A DNA stretch of 64,000 nucleotides from Microlunatus parietis (GTDB taxonomy: Bacteria; Actinomycetota; Actinomycetes; Propionibacteriales; Propionibacteriaceae): the NCBI RefSeq assembly GCF_013407955.1, contig NZ_JACCBU010000001.1, forward strand, positions 5,456,001-5,520,000. Direction: 5' to 3'. Each line of letters opens with the position of its first letter. The first letter of the stretch is position 1. Shown piece by piece: positions 40,438 through 47,590 of this stretch. A program made the position numbers and the translations under genes. The notes under the pieces are model-generated. The model had not been told where the DNA came from and ran no database searches. It worked only from the letters and a program-made list of their open reading frames with translations.

Positions 40438-40650
40438 GCCGACGACTCTGGTCCGAGCGAGGACAAGGGTCTCGAGGACACGTGCGCTCGGTGAGTGCAG
40501 AGGCCCTTCCTGGGTTCCTGCTATTCCCCTCGCATAACCGGCGGGCGCCGCCGGCTACGCCCGGCGTCGATCTAGGCCCGCAAGCCGAAGTCCTGCCTAC
40601 CCGCGTGGGCCTTGGGCTCTCCGACGATCGCTGCCCTCCAGTCCCCGACG

Positions 40651-40717
40651 CTCGCCGACCGGTCACTTCTGCAGCGACACGCCGCAGAAACGCCTGCTTT
40701 TGTGACCGGTCGGCGGG
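40651..40717. other. Nested palindrome, possible structured RNA or miniature element
   Basis: Outer arms GCCGACCGGTCAC (40654-40666) and GTGACCGGTCGGC (40702-40714) are perfectly complementary, and the stem can extend by about three more pairs. Directly after the left arm comes an inner hairpin, TTCTGCAGCG-ACA-CGCCGCAGAA (40667-40689, nine of ten pairs), then the unpaired ACGCCTGCTTTT before the right arm. It lies 12 bases beyond the stop codon of the beta-lactamase-like gene. It could be a terminator, an RNA element or a miniature transposon. Confidence 0.6.
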
Positions 40718-40728
40718 TTCTTTTGGGG

Positions 40729-41841
40729 TTAGAGCGCTTGAGTGAGGGCGGTGAACTGGTCTGGGTCGCGCAGGGCGCCGATTCCGAGGCGGATCAGGGC
40801 GGGGCCGCCGGTGCCGACCTGGTCCTCGGACAGGTTGGTGAGCATCAGGGCGAGGACGCCGGTCCGGCCGTCCTGCCAGCGCACGTTGAGGCCGAGGTTG
40901 ACCGTCTTGGGCAGGCTGCCGCCCTTGAAGCCGAGACCGGCCGCGCCCTCGGGCAGCAGCGATGCGAGACCGCGCTCCAGGTGGCCGCGAATCACCGGCT
41001 GGGCGGACCGCGGGCGGAACGTGCCGGCGGCGACGGCGTGGTGCAGTCCGGCCAGCTCCGCGGCCGTGCCCTTCGCGTGGCCCTGGGTCCACGGCCACTG
41101 CTCCTCGGTGGTCGCCGGCATCTCCGGAATCCGGTCCCAGACCTCCTTGCGGAACTCAAGATCGTGGATGAAGCGCCTCGCCAGGTGATCACCGATCGCC
41201 CGGCGCAGCGCGGCCGGTGCCCCGTGGGGTGCCGCCCGCTCCGGCAAGATCAACTGCAGCACTTCGCCTTGCAAGGAACGGGTATCGGGCCGGTGCCAAC
41301 CGCCGGCCGCGGCGGCCCGGTGCAGCGCCGGATCGCCGAGCCGGTCCCGGAGGTAGTCGGTCGCGGCGTTGTCGCTGAAGTCGATCATGGCCGCTGCCAG
41401 GGTGTCCAGAGGTACGGTCCGGTCCGGGTCGTCCGCGATGCCGTACTCGTTGCACGGAATGCCCAGTGCGTTGTAGGCCGAGTAGTGGGCCCGGCCGTCG
41501 CTGACGTACGGATGCCGGGCGTCCCAATCGCCGAGCCGGATCGGCTCCGCCGGGTCCAGTCGGCCCCGGGCGACGGCGGTCGCGTACGCCGCGAGATGGA
41601 TGATCTTGACCGCCGAGGCGAGCACCCGGGGTCGTTGCTCCAGATGCCTGATCCGGCCGCGGCCGCCGTCGGTCGCGACGATCGAGACCGAATCCCGATT
41701 CGCCGCGATCCAGTCCAGCCAGGCCGCGACCTCCGGATCGGCCGGCCTGCGCGGCTCGGCGGCGACCGGCGTCGAACCGAAGGCCAGGGCTCCCGGAATC
41801 GCCAGCGATCCGGCGATCAGGAAGCGGCGCCGAGAGAACAT
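40729..41841 (-). CDS. Exported class A beta-lactamase-like serine hydrolase
   Basis: A 370-residue protein with a twin-arginine signal peptide (SRRRFLIAGS, cleavage near TPVAAEP). The serine penicillin-recognising fold is shown by the nucleophile Ser76 and Lys79 in ASAVK, the SDN motif in DFSDNAATD and KGG in GFKGGS, the counterpart of KTG. It is longer than classical class A enzymes (about 290 residues), and the Glu166 region is not clear, so a peptidase or esterase role is possible instead of antibiotic breakdown. ATG 41841 has GGAGGAG upstream. An AT-rich inverted repeat 22 bases upstream may regulate it. Confidence 0.8.
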   Translation of the reverse strand: MFSRRRFLIAGSLAIPGALAFGSTPVAAEPRRPADPEVAAWLDWIAANRDSVSIVATDGGRGRIRHLEQRPRVLASAVKIIHLAAYATAVARGRLDPAEPIRLGDWDARHPYVSDGRAHYSAYNALGIPCNEYGIADDPDRTVPLDTLAAAMIDFSDNAATDYLRDRLGDPALHRAAAAGGWHRPDTRSLQGEVLQLILPERAAPHGAPAALRRAIGDHLARRFIHDLEFRKEVWDRIPEMPATTEEQWPWTQGHAKGTAAELAGLHHAVAAGTFRPRSAQPVIRGHLERGLASLLPEGAAGLGFKGGSLPKTVNLGLNVRWQDGRTGVLALMLTNLSEDQVGTGGPALIRLGIGALRDPDQFTALTQAL

Positions 41842-41862
41842 GAACTCCTCCAAGTCGATGGA

Positions 41863-41878
41863 TTACGTAATATCGTAA
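41863..41878. promoter_or_regulatory. AT-rich inverted repeat, possible operator
   Basis: TTACG-TAATAT-CGTAA lies upstream of the serine hydrolase gene and overlaps the palindrome ATTACGTAAT. Its low GC stands out; it may be a promoter or repressor site. Confidence 0.45.
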
Positions 41879-41931
41879 ATTCTACAAGTTGATCAGATCA
41901 CGGTCAATCGACGGCGGCCCCGACCAAGATC

Positions 41932-42588
41932 ATGGAGACTCCAGCTCGGCCCGCTGCTGCCGTTCCCGGCGACGTGAAGCCCACGGCGGCGACCGGTACG
42001 TGAGCCAGTGCCGGCTGCTGGCATCCAGCCGGGACGCCTGGATGGTCGAACCCGGTCCACTACGACCTGAACGACCCGGACTACGTCACGCCGGCCGAGC
42101 CCGCCGAGCCCGAGGTCCGGTCCGAGTGCGCCCCGGTGATCACCGTGCGGCCCACCGGGCGACGCCAGGACGGCCAGAGCGAACTGGAGGTTTCGTCTGT
42201 TGGTCTCGCCGGACGGCCAGGACCCGTTCGAGACGACGAGTCGCGTGTTCGTCTACGCCGAGTCGGTCTCCGAGCTTCAGGTCGGCGAGCACCGGCTACC
42301 TCTGGGTCTTCATCTCCGGCTTCGGCGCGTTCAGGGTGGGCCGCCACATGATCAACAAGAGCGGGCGGCGGTCACGGCTGACCGAACTGTGCCAGGAACG
42401 GGAGGCGCCGCTGGGGCGGCGGCAGCGACCGGTGCTCGACCCCCTGCAGTTGATCAAGGCCTGGGTGGGCCGGGTGGTGTTCGGACCGGGAGTTCTTCAG
42501 CCGGGCCGACGACGAGATCGTCGTGCGCTACCTGGAAACGCACCCGCAGGCGTACGTCCTCGACAGCGAGCTCACGCCCAACGAGTGA
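41932..42588 (+). pseudogene. Multiply frameshifted remnant of an unknown protein
   Basis: Protein-like sequence moves between frames. RYVSQCRLLASSRDAW is followed in the next frame by SNPVHYDLNDPDYVTP and continues to about 42190. A second frame has LLVSPDGQDPFETTSRVFVY to about 42285, and a third has GYLWVFISGFGAFRVGRHM to about 42485. The end is EFFSRADDEIVVRYLETHP and a stop at 42586. At least three shifts, probably four, rule out a working product unless the sequence has errors. I do not recognise the family. The true start is uncertain. It stands in the decayed zone beside the IS30 element. Confidence 0.5.
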
Positions 42589-42592
42589 TCAA

Positions 42593-43387
42593 CTACTGCT
42601 GCCGGGCGTAGGCGCGGACGGCGAGCGGGCAGAAAACGGCGACGAAGATCGCACACCAGATCAGGGTGACGACGATCGAGTTCCCGGCCGGAGTGCCGGT
42701 GAGCAGGGCGCGGCAGGCGTCCATCGCCTGGCTGAACGGATTCACGCCGGCCCAGGCCTGCAGCCAGCCCGGCAGTGAACCGACCGGAGCGGCCAGGCTG
42801 GTGCCGAGTTGCAGGGGCAGGAAGGTGATGAAGCCGATCGCGGTCACGCCGTTCGGGTCCTTGATCAACACGCCGAGGAACACGGTGATCCAGCTCAGGC
42901 AACTGCCGAACAAGATCGCCAGGCCCACCGCGGCAACAGCCGCCGGGACGCCGCCGCCGATCCGGAACCCGGCCAGGCTGCCCAGGCCGAACAGGATCGC
43001 GGCCGCCGCCAGATAGCGGACCAGGTCGGCCAGCAGGGAACCGAACAACGGCGCGACCCGGGCGATCGGCAGGCTGCGGAACCGGTCGGTGATGCCGTTC
43101 CTCAGGTCCAGGGTGAGATTGGTGCCGGTGGACAGCAGGCCCGCCGTCGCGGCGCCCATCACCAGGACACCCGGGAACAGATACTGGACGTACGCGGACG
43201 TGGAGCCCGCGACGGAACCCCCGAACAGGTAGAGGAACACCGCGCCGAACAGGGCCGGTGTGACGACGGCGTTGATCACGGCGCCCGGGTTCCGGCCGGT
43301 CTTGATCAAGCTGCGCCGGGCCAGCACGGCGCTGTGCCGGAGCCAGCCGAGCGGTCGGGGCGGGGCGTCGGGCCAGGTGGTGATCAT
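42593..43387 (-). CDS. ABC-2 type permease, drug-efflux (DrrB-like)
   Basis: A 264-residue membrane protein with six predicted helices. LVMGAATAGLLSTGTNLTLD and DRFRSLPIARVAPLFG are typical of DrrB-like ABC-2 permeases. Its ATG overlaps the ATPase stop codon (ATGA), and the two form an exporter for antibiotics, lipids or other hydrophobic compounds. Regulated probably by the divergent TetR-type protein whose palindrome precedes the ATPase gene. The substrate is not visible from the sequence. Confidence 0.9.
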   Translation of the reverse strand: MITTWPDAPPRPLGWLRHSAVLARRSLIKTGRNPGAVINAVVTPALFGAVFLYLFGGSVAGSTSAYVQYLFPGVLVMGAATAGLLSTGTNLTLDLRNGITDRFRSLPIARVAPLFGSLLADLVRYLAAAAILFGLGSLAGFRIGGGVPAAVAAVGLAILFGSCLSWITVFLGVLIKDPNGVTAIGFITFLPLQLGTSLAAPVGSLPGWLQAWAGVNPFSQAMDACRALLTGTPAGNSIVVTLIWCAIFVAVFCPLAVRAYARQQ

Positions 43388-44331
43388 GAAGCGGCCTCCG
43401 TCGGAGTGGCATTGGTCAGGGCGTGGAAGGCCTCGTCGAGGCTGGGCAGGCGAAGCGCGAGCTCGGTCACCGCGACCGACTCGTCGCGCAGCCGGGCGGC
43501 GATCTCGAAGAACTCGGCGTCGTCGGTGATCGGCAGCCGGAGCTGCCGTCCGGTGTGCTCCGGGCGCTGCCGGGTGACCGCGGCGATGATCTTGGCCGCC
43601 TGGTCGACGGTGGCCGGGTCGACCAGCCGGACCTCGACCGTCCGGCCGCCGACCCGGGCCTTCAGGTCGTCCGGGGTGCCCTCGGCGATCACCCGGCCGT
43701 GGTCGATCACGGTGATCTCGTCGGCCAGCGCATCCGCCTCCTCCAGGTATTGCGTGGTCAGCAGGACGGTCACGCCGTCGGCGCGCAGGCCGCGGATCAG
43801 CTGCCAGAGATCGTCCCGCTTGCCGGGATCGAGGCCGACCGACGGCTCGTCGAGGAAGATCACCTCCGGCCGGCCGACCAGGCTGGCCGCAAGATCAAGT
43901 CGGCGCCGCATGCCGCCCGAATAGCCGGCCGCCGGCCGGTCACCGGCCTCGGCGAGACCGAAGCGGTCCAGCAGTTCGCCGGCCCGGACCACCGCCTGCT
44001 GCCGGGGCAGATCGAGCAGCCGGCCGATCATGATCAGATTCGCTCGGCCGGTCAGTTCCTCGTCGACGCTGGTGTGCTGGCCGGACAGGGCGATCCGGCG
44101 GCGCACCTCACCCTGCTGCCGTACGACATCGAAGCCGGCCACGCTGGCCCGGCCGCCGTCCGGCCGGACCAGGGTGGCCAGGATCCGGATCGCCGTCGTC
44201 TTGCCGGCACCGTTCGGGCCGAGTAGGCCGAGCACCCGGCCCCGCTCGACGGACAGCCCGACGCCGTCCAGGGCCGTGGTCCGGCCGAATCTCCTGCTGA
44301 GGCCCTCGGCCTCGATCCCGTACCTGCTCAC
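43384..44331 (-). CDS. ABC-2 exporter ATPase (DrrA-like)
   Basis: A 315-residue ATPase. Walker A is GPNGAGKTT, the Q-loop region is IALSGQHTSVDEELTG, the signature YSGGMRRRLD, Walker B VIFLDEPSVGLDP and the switch residue a Gln in LLTTQYLEEAD, as in DrrA. The C-terminal part (about 225-315) is the extra domain of daunorubicin-resistance-type ATPases. The GTG start at 44331 has AAGGG upstream. It pairs with the overlapping permease and is divergent from a TetR-type regulator; the 85-base gap holds a 15-base palindrome. Confidence 0.92.
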   Translation of the reverse strand: MSRYGIEAEGLSRRFGRTTALDGVGLSVERGRVLGLLGPNGAGKTTAIRILATLVRPDGGRASVAGFDVVRQQGEVRRRIALSGQHTSVDEELTGRANLIMIGRLLDLPRQQAVVRAGELLDRFGLAEAGDRPAAGYSGGMRRRLDLAASLVGRPEVIFLDEPSVGLDPGKRDDLWQLIRGLRADGVTVLLTTQYLEEADALADEITVIDHGRVIAEGTPDDLKARVGGRTVEVRLVDPATVDQAAKIIAAVTRQRPEHTGRQLRLPITDDAEFFEIAARLRDESVAVTELALRLPSLDEAFHALTNATPTEAAS

Positions 44332-44354
44332 GCCGGCCCGCCCTTTCGATTTCG

Positions 44355-44369
44355 GATGATGTCATCATC
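44355..44369. promoter_or_regulatory. TetR-type operator
   Basis: GATGATG-T-CATCATC is a perfect 15-base palindrome between the exporter ATPase gene and the divergent TetR-type regulator. TATCCT at 44393-44398 is a possible -10 box for the regulator. Confidence 0.65.
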
Positions 44370-44416
44370 TGAATGGTGACAGTATCCTAGTGCGGCATCC
44401 GAGGGAAGGGAGCCCG

Positions 44417-45493
44417 ATGGCCCGGCTGACCCGCGCCGAGCAGCAGGCACGGACTCGCGCCGCCGTCGTCCGGGCGGCGACCGAGGAGTTCGCCGAGCAC
44501 GGCTACACCGGCGCCAAGATCGACCGGATCGCCGACCGGGCCGAGCTGACCAGGGGCGCGGTCTACTCGAACTTCCCCGGCAAGCGGGCCCTCTATCTGG
44601 CCGTCCTGACCGAACTCGTCGACGCGGCCCGCGCGGCGGACGCCGCCGAACCGCCGAGCGACCCGGGGGCCGCGCTGGGGGCGTTCGCCCGGGTCTGGCT
44701 GGAACGGCTGCCGCTGGCCGCCGACTCGGCCGAGCAGGGCCGGCTGCAACTGCGCTCGCTGACCGACGCCGCCGACGACGCGGTACGGAGCACGCTGGCC
44801 CAGGCGACTCGGCTGCAGGCCCTGCTGCTCGGGCTGGCGCTGGAGTCGGTCCGGCCGCCCCGGGCCCGCCGACGCCGCCGGGTGAAGCAGGCCGAGCTGG
44901 CTCTGACGCTGCTGACCGGGGCGGCGCACCTGGCCGAGATCGCCCCGGGTTTCGGCGACCCGTTCGCCGTGGTCGAGGCCTGCACAGCGCTGGCCGCGGC
45001 GGAGCCGGACGACGGTTGGGACCCGCCGCACCTGGCCTATGCGACGCCCGCCCGGCCGGAACGCCGCCCGGTGCCGACGGAACCGGGGGAGGATCTGCTG
45101 ACCGGCCGGCCGGTCCGGCTCGACGCGGACGGGGTGGTCGCGGTGCTCGGGACGGGCCGGCTGTCGGCGGCCGAGGAGGCGGTCCGGGCCGCGCCGAGGG
45201 GCGATCAGGTGACGGTCGTCCTGGCGACCCGGGATCCCGACGAGCGCGGCCGGCTGGTCCGGCTGCTGCTGGCCGACCTGATCGGCTGCCTGCGCCGGGT
45301 TTTCCCGCCGGACAGTTGGTCCGGTCCACGGCTGCTGGTCGACGAGGACGGGCGGATCGCCGAGGCGCTCGGGGTGCCGGAGGCCGGCGACGACACCGAG
45401 GTCGCGGTCCGGGTCGCCGGCGGCGTGATCGTGAGCCGCGCCGAGGGCCGCGGTGCCGGACACAGCGCGGCTGCCGCGAACGTCGCCGGCTGA
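44417..45493 (+). CDS. TetR-family regulator with thioredoxin-like C-terminal extension
   Basis: A 358-residue protein, well above the roughly 200 residues of typical TetR regulators. The DNA-binding domain lies at about 15-60 (FAEHGYTGAKIDRIADRAE, then LTRGAVYSNFPGKRALYL). A helical ligand domain reaches about residue 195. The extra C-terminal 120 residues have a beta-alpha-beta pattern (GDQVTVVLATRDPDERGR, PRLLVDEDGRIAEALGV, EVAVRVAGGVIVSRAEG). This resembles a redoxin or thioredoxin-like domain without cysteines and may bind a ligand or partner. ATG 44417 has GGGAAGGGA upstream. It is the likely repressor of the divergent ABC exporter. Confidence 0.82.
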   Translation: MARLTRAEQQARTRAAVVRAATEEFAEHGYTGAKIDRIADRAELTRGAVYSNFPGKRALYLAVLTELVDAARAADAAEPPSDPGAALGAFARVWLERLPLAADSAEQGRLQLRSLTDAADDAVRSTLAQATRLQALLLGLALESVRPPRARRRRRVKQAELALTLLTGAAHLAEIAPGFGDPFAVVEACTALAAAEPDDGWDPPHLAYATPARPERRPVPTEPGEDLLTGRPVRLDADGVVAVLGTGRLSAAEEAVRAAPRGDQVTVVLATRDPDERGRLVRLLLADLIGCLRRVFPPDSWSGPRLLVDEDGRIAEALGVPEAGDDTEVAVRVAGGVIVSRAEGRGAGHSAAAANVAG

Positions 45494-45565
45494 CATACCC
45501 TTCTGCTCGCTTTCGGGTTCCCTGCGGCAAGGTTCGGGGAAGCGAAGCGGTGGAGAAGCTTGTCG

Positions 45566-45571
45566 TAGGGT
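45566..45571 (+). promoter_or_regulatory. -10 box of a probable leaderless promoter
   Basis: TAGGGT ends seven bases before the ATG at 45579, matching the arrangement at 507-512. Confidence 0.5.
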
Positions 45572-45578
45572 GACTTTC

Positions 45579-45797
45579 ATGCCGCGCTATGAGTTCCGCT
45601 GTCGCGAGTGCAGCACCACGTTCGAGGTCGACCGCCCGATGGCGGCCGCGAGCGATCCGGCCGACTGCCCGCGGGGCCACCCGGACACGGTGAAGCTACT
45701 GTCCACCGTCTCGCTCGGCGGCCTGGCCGGTGCGGGTGCTCCGGTGCCCGCGGGCGGCGGAGGCGGCTGCTGCGGCGGGGCCTGCGGCTGCGGCTAG
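45579..45797 (+). CDS. FmdB-like zinc-ribbon protein
   Basis: A 72-residue protein of the FmdB putative regulatory family. It starts MPRYEFRCRECSTTFEV and continues with DCPRGH, giving a CxxC pair and a second Cys/His pair for one zinc ion. The tail is rich in Gly, Cys and Ala (GGGGGCCGGACGCG), common in actinobacterial members. The function of the family is not established; regulatory or zinc-handling roles have been proposed. A TAGGGT box stands seven bases upstream. The next gene converges on it. Confidence 0.9.
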   Translation: MPRYEFRCRECSTTFEVDRPMAAASDPADCPRGHPDTVKLLSTVSLGGLAGAGAPVPAGGGGGCCGGACGCG

Positions 45798-45816
45798 ACC
45801 GCTCGCGGCCAGGGGT

Positions 45817-46419
45817 TCACCGCGATTCGAGCGCGAGCAGCGCCGCCTTCGCCTCCGGACCGCCGGCGTACCGGCCGATCCCGCCGCTGGTCGGCACCAC
45901 CCGGTGGCAGGGCAGCACGATCGGCAGCGGATTGAGGGCGCAGGCGGTGCCGACGGCGCGGAACGCTCGCGGGCTGCCCGCCCGCTCCGCGATCTGCCGG
46001 TAGCTCGCCGTGCTCCCGTACGCGATCGTGGGCAGTTCGCGCAGCACCTGCTGCCGGAACCCCGCGGTCAGCACCAGGTCCAGGTCAAGATCGAATTCGG
46101 ACCGCTGGCCGGCGAAGTACTCGTCCAGCTCCCGGGCCACCGGGTCCAGCCGGCGCGGTGCCCGGAGCACTCGCGGACTGATCTTCTGCGACAGCTCGGC
46201 GATCACCCGGTCATGATCTTGAATCTGGTACGCCACCCGGACCAGACCGCGTTCGGTCGCGGCCAGCAGCAGCGGCCCGAGTGGGCTGTCCATGATCAGA
46301 TAGCCCACGTCGAGTAGGCCGGAATCCCCGGCCAGCTTGGCCAATCGGTCCTTCAGTCCGGCCAGTCCGGCCGGTTCCTCGTCGATCAGCGGATCGAGCG
46401 ATTCGTCGATCATGATCAT
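45817..46419 (-). CDS. O6-alkylguanine-DNA alkyltransferase-like protein with N-terminal extension
   Basis: A 200-residue protein. Residues about 45-200 are an Ogt-type methyltransferase domain: GPLLLAATERGLVRV, the YGSTASYRQIAERAGSPRAFRAVG DNA-binding region in two conserved halves, and the active site LPCHRVVP with acceptor Cys171. The first 40 residues (DESLDPLIDEEPAGLAGLKD and onward) are not part of the normal enzyme and form a charged helical extension. The gene starts inside the sigma factor stop codon (ATGA), the position where an anti-sigma gene often stands. It may repair DNA, or report alkylation to the sigma factor through its N-terminal part; the second idea is speculation. Confidence 0.88.
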   Translation of the reverse strand: MIMIDESLDPLIDEEPAGLAGLKDRLAKLAGDSGLLDVGYLIMDSPLGPLLLAATERGLVRVAYQIQDHDRVIAELSQKISPRVLRAPRRLDPVARELDEYFAGQRSEFDLDLDLVLTAGFRQQVLRELPTIAYGSTASYRQIAERAGSPRAFRAVGTACALNPLPIVLPCHRVVPTSGGIGRYAGGPEAKAALLALESR

Positions 46420-46907
46420 GCTCCCTTCGGGTCCTGCAACAGTGTGCGCAGTGCACGGATGCCGTCCGAGGCGGCCTTGCGGACCGACGCGGCGGACCCG
46501 CCGATCAGCTCGGCGACCTCGGCATGGCGGAGGCCGCCGAGATGGTGATAGGCGACGGCCTGGCGTTGTTTCGGCGGCAGGCTCCGGACCGCCTCCCACA
46601 GTTCGTCGGAGCGGTCCGGCGGGCCGGGCTCGGGGGCCGTCTCGGTGATCTCGGCGACCGGGATCGGCCGCCGGGCCCGCGCGCGGGTGACGTCGATCGC
46701 CTTCCGGTGCGCGATCGTCACCAGCCACGCCTCGACCCGGCCGTCGTCGGGGAAGTCCGGCCAGGCCTTGAGCGCGGCCAGGAACGTCTCCGACCAGGCA
46801 TCGTCGGCGTCCGCGGTCGGCCCGAGCACGGCCCGGCAGACCCGGAGGATCCGCGCGCCGTGCTCGGCGACCACCGTGTCGAACGGTTGCTTGGCCAGCG
46901 GCGTCAT
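46416..46907 (-). CDS. ECF-type RNA polymerase sigma factor
   Basis: A 163-residue sigma factor with only regions 2 and 4. Region 2 includes ADADDAWSETFLAALKAWP and VEAWLVTIAHRKAIDVTR. Region 4 includes LPPKQRQAVAYHHLGGLRHAEVA split by the usual turn, then GGSAASVRKAASDGIRAL. It begins three bases after the stop of one alkyltransferase gene and its stop overlaps the start of another, so the three are made together. No membrane anti-sigma factor is present. The arrangement suggests that it switches on DNA alkylation repair. It cannot be placed in a numbered ECF group from memory. Confidence 0.9.
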   Translation of the reverse strand: MTPLAKQPFDTVVAEHGARILRVCRAVLGPTADADDAWSETFLAALKAWPDFPDDGRVEAWLVTIAHRKAIDVTRARARRPIPVAEITETAPEPGPPDRSDELWEAVRSLPPKQRQAVAYHHLGGLRHAEVAELIGGSAASVRKAASDGIRALRTLLQDPKGA

Positions 46908-46909
46908 GA

Positions 46910-47422
46910 TCAGATGAGCCGCCCGGCCGCGGCCGGCACCGGCTGCTCCAGCTCGAGCAGCCGCTGCTTGCGCTCCAGCCCGCCGGCGTAACCGGTCAGC
47001 CGGCCGTCCTTGCCGAGCACCCGGTGGCACGGTACGACGATGCTGAGCGGGTTGTGCCCGACCGCCCGGCCGACCATCCGGGCCAGCTTCGGGTCGCCGA
47101 GCTGCCCGGCCAGTTCGCCGTAGCTGGTCGTCTCCCCGTACGGGATCGCCCGGAGCAACGCCCAGACCCGCTCCGAGAACGCGTCACCCCGCGTCGCGGT
47201 CGGCAGGTCGAACCCGGTCCGCCGCCCGGCCAGGTAGTCCTCCAGCTGGGTGACGGTCTCGGTGAACAGGGCGTCGCCCGCCGCGTCGACGTACTCGCCG
47301 GTCGTGCCGGGCACCGGCGGATGCCAATGCCCCGGGAAGTAGATCCCGGTCAGCGCGTCCCCGGCGGCGACCAGCGTGAGCTCGCCGATCCCGGTCCCGA
47401 CCCGCGTGTGTCGAACGGTCAT
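46910..47422 (-). CDS. ogt: Methylated-DNA--protein-cysteine methyltransferase
   Basis: A 170-residue alkyltransferase of normal length. It has IYFPGHWHP, FSERVWALLRAIPYGETTSYG, the helix-turn-helix arginine-finger region ARMVGRAVGHNP and the active site VVPCHRVLG with acceptor Cys132. It removes alkyl groups from O6 of guanine in DNA by moving them to the cysteine, which inactivates the protein. ATG 47422 has AAGGAAGG upstream. It is the first gene of a three-gene operon with the ECF sigma factor and a second alkyltransferase-like gene. Two strong palindromes lie 84-143 bases upstream. Confidence 0.93.
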   Translation of the reverse strand: MTVRHTRVGTGIGELTLVAAGDALTGIYFPGHWHPPVPGTTGEYVDAAGDALFTETVTQLEDYLAGRRTGFDLPTATRGDAFSERVWALLRAIPYGETTSYGELAGQLGDPKLARMVGRAVGHNPLSIVVPCHRVLGKDGRLTGYAGGLERKQRLLELEQPVPAAAGRLI

Positions 47423-47505
47423 GGCCCGATCCTTCCTTGTGGATGCTGTCACGAGGAAGACGCCCGGCCTCGGCGGAATGTGAGGTCACCCGGATCAGGG
47501 GCCCG

Positions 47506-47532
47506 CAGTTTTTCACGTAACGTGAAAAACTG
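47506..47532. promoter_or_regulatory. Perfect 27-base AT-rich palindrome
   Basis: CAGTTTTTCACGT, a central A, then ACGTGAAAAACTG. It lies between the dehydrogenase gene end and the ogt operon. It may be an operator for the ogt operon or part of a terminator; its T and A runs inside the stem argue for a protein-binding site. Confidence 0.55.
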
Positions 47533-47533
47533 T

Positions 47534-47565
47534 CGCTTTACCACAGTTGCTTCTCTGGTAAAGCG
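47534..47565. terminator. Hairpin after the dehydrogenase gene, or second operator
   Basis: CGCTTTACCA and TGGTAAAGCG are perfect ten-base arms around 12 bases, starting 26 bases beyond the dehydrogenase stop codon. There is no clear U-run directly after it, so termination is possible but not certain. Confidence 0.45.
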
Positions 47566-47590
47566 CGAGGAAATGTGGTGAAGACGGCGG

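Larger units (their letters stand above)
40202..40728. other. Gene-free stretch of about 530 bases
   Basis: No reading frame here has the codon use or motifs of a real gene. It contains a copy of the dispersed 21-base repeat and a large structured palindrome near its right end. It is probably a decayed region next to the IS30 insertion. Confidence 0.6.

Noticed and set aside
40729..41841. A proven antibiotic-resistance beta-lactamase
   Set aside because: The Ser-x-x-Lys, SDN and KGG motifs are present, but the length is unusual and a clear Glu166 region is missing, so only the fold is claimed.
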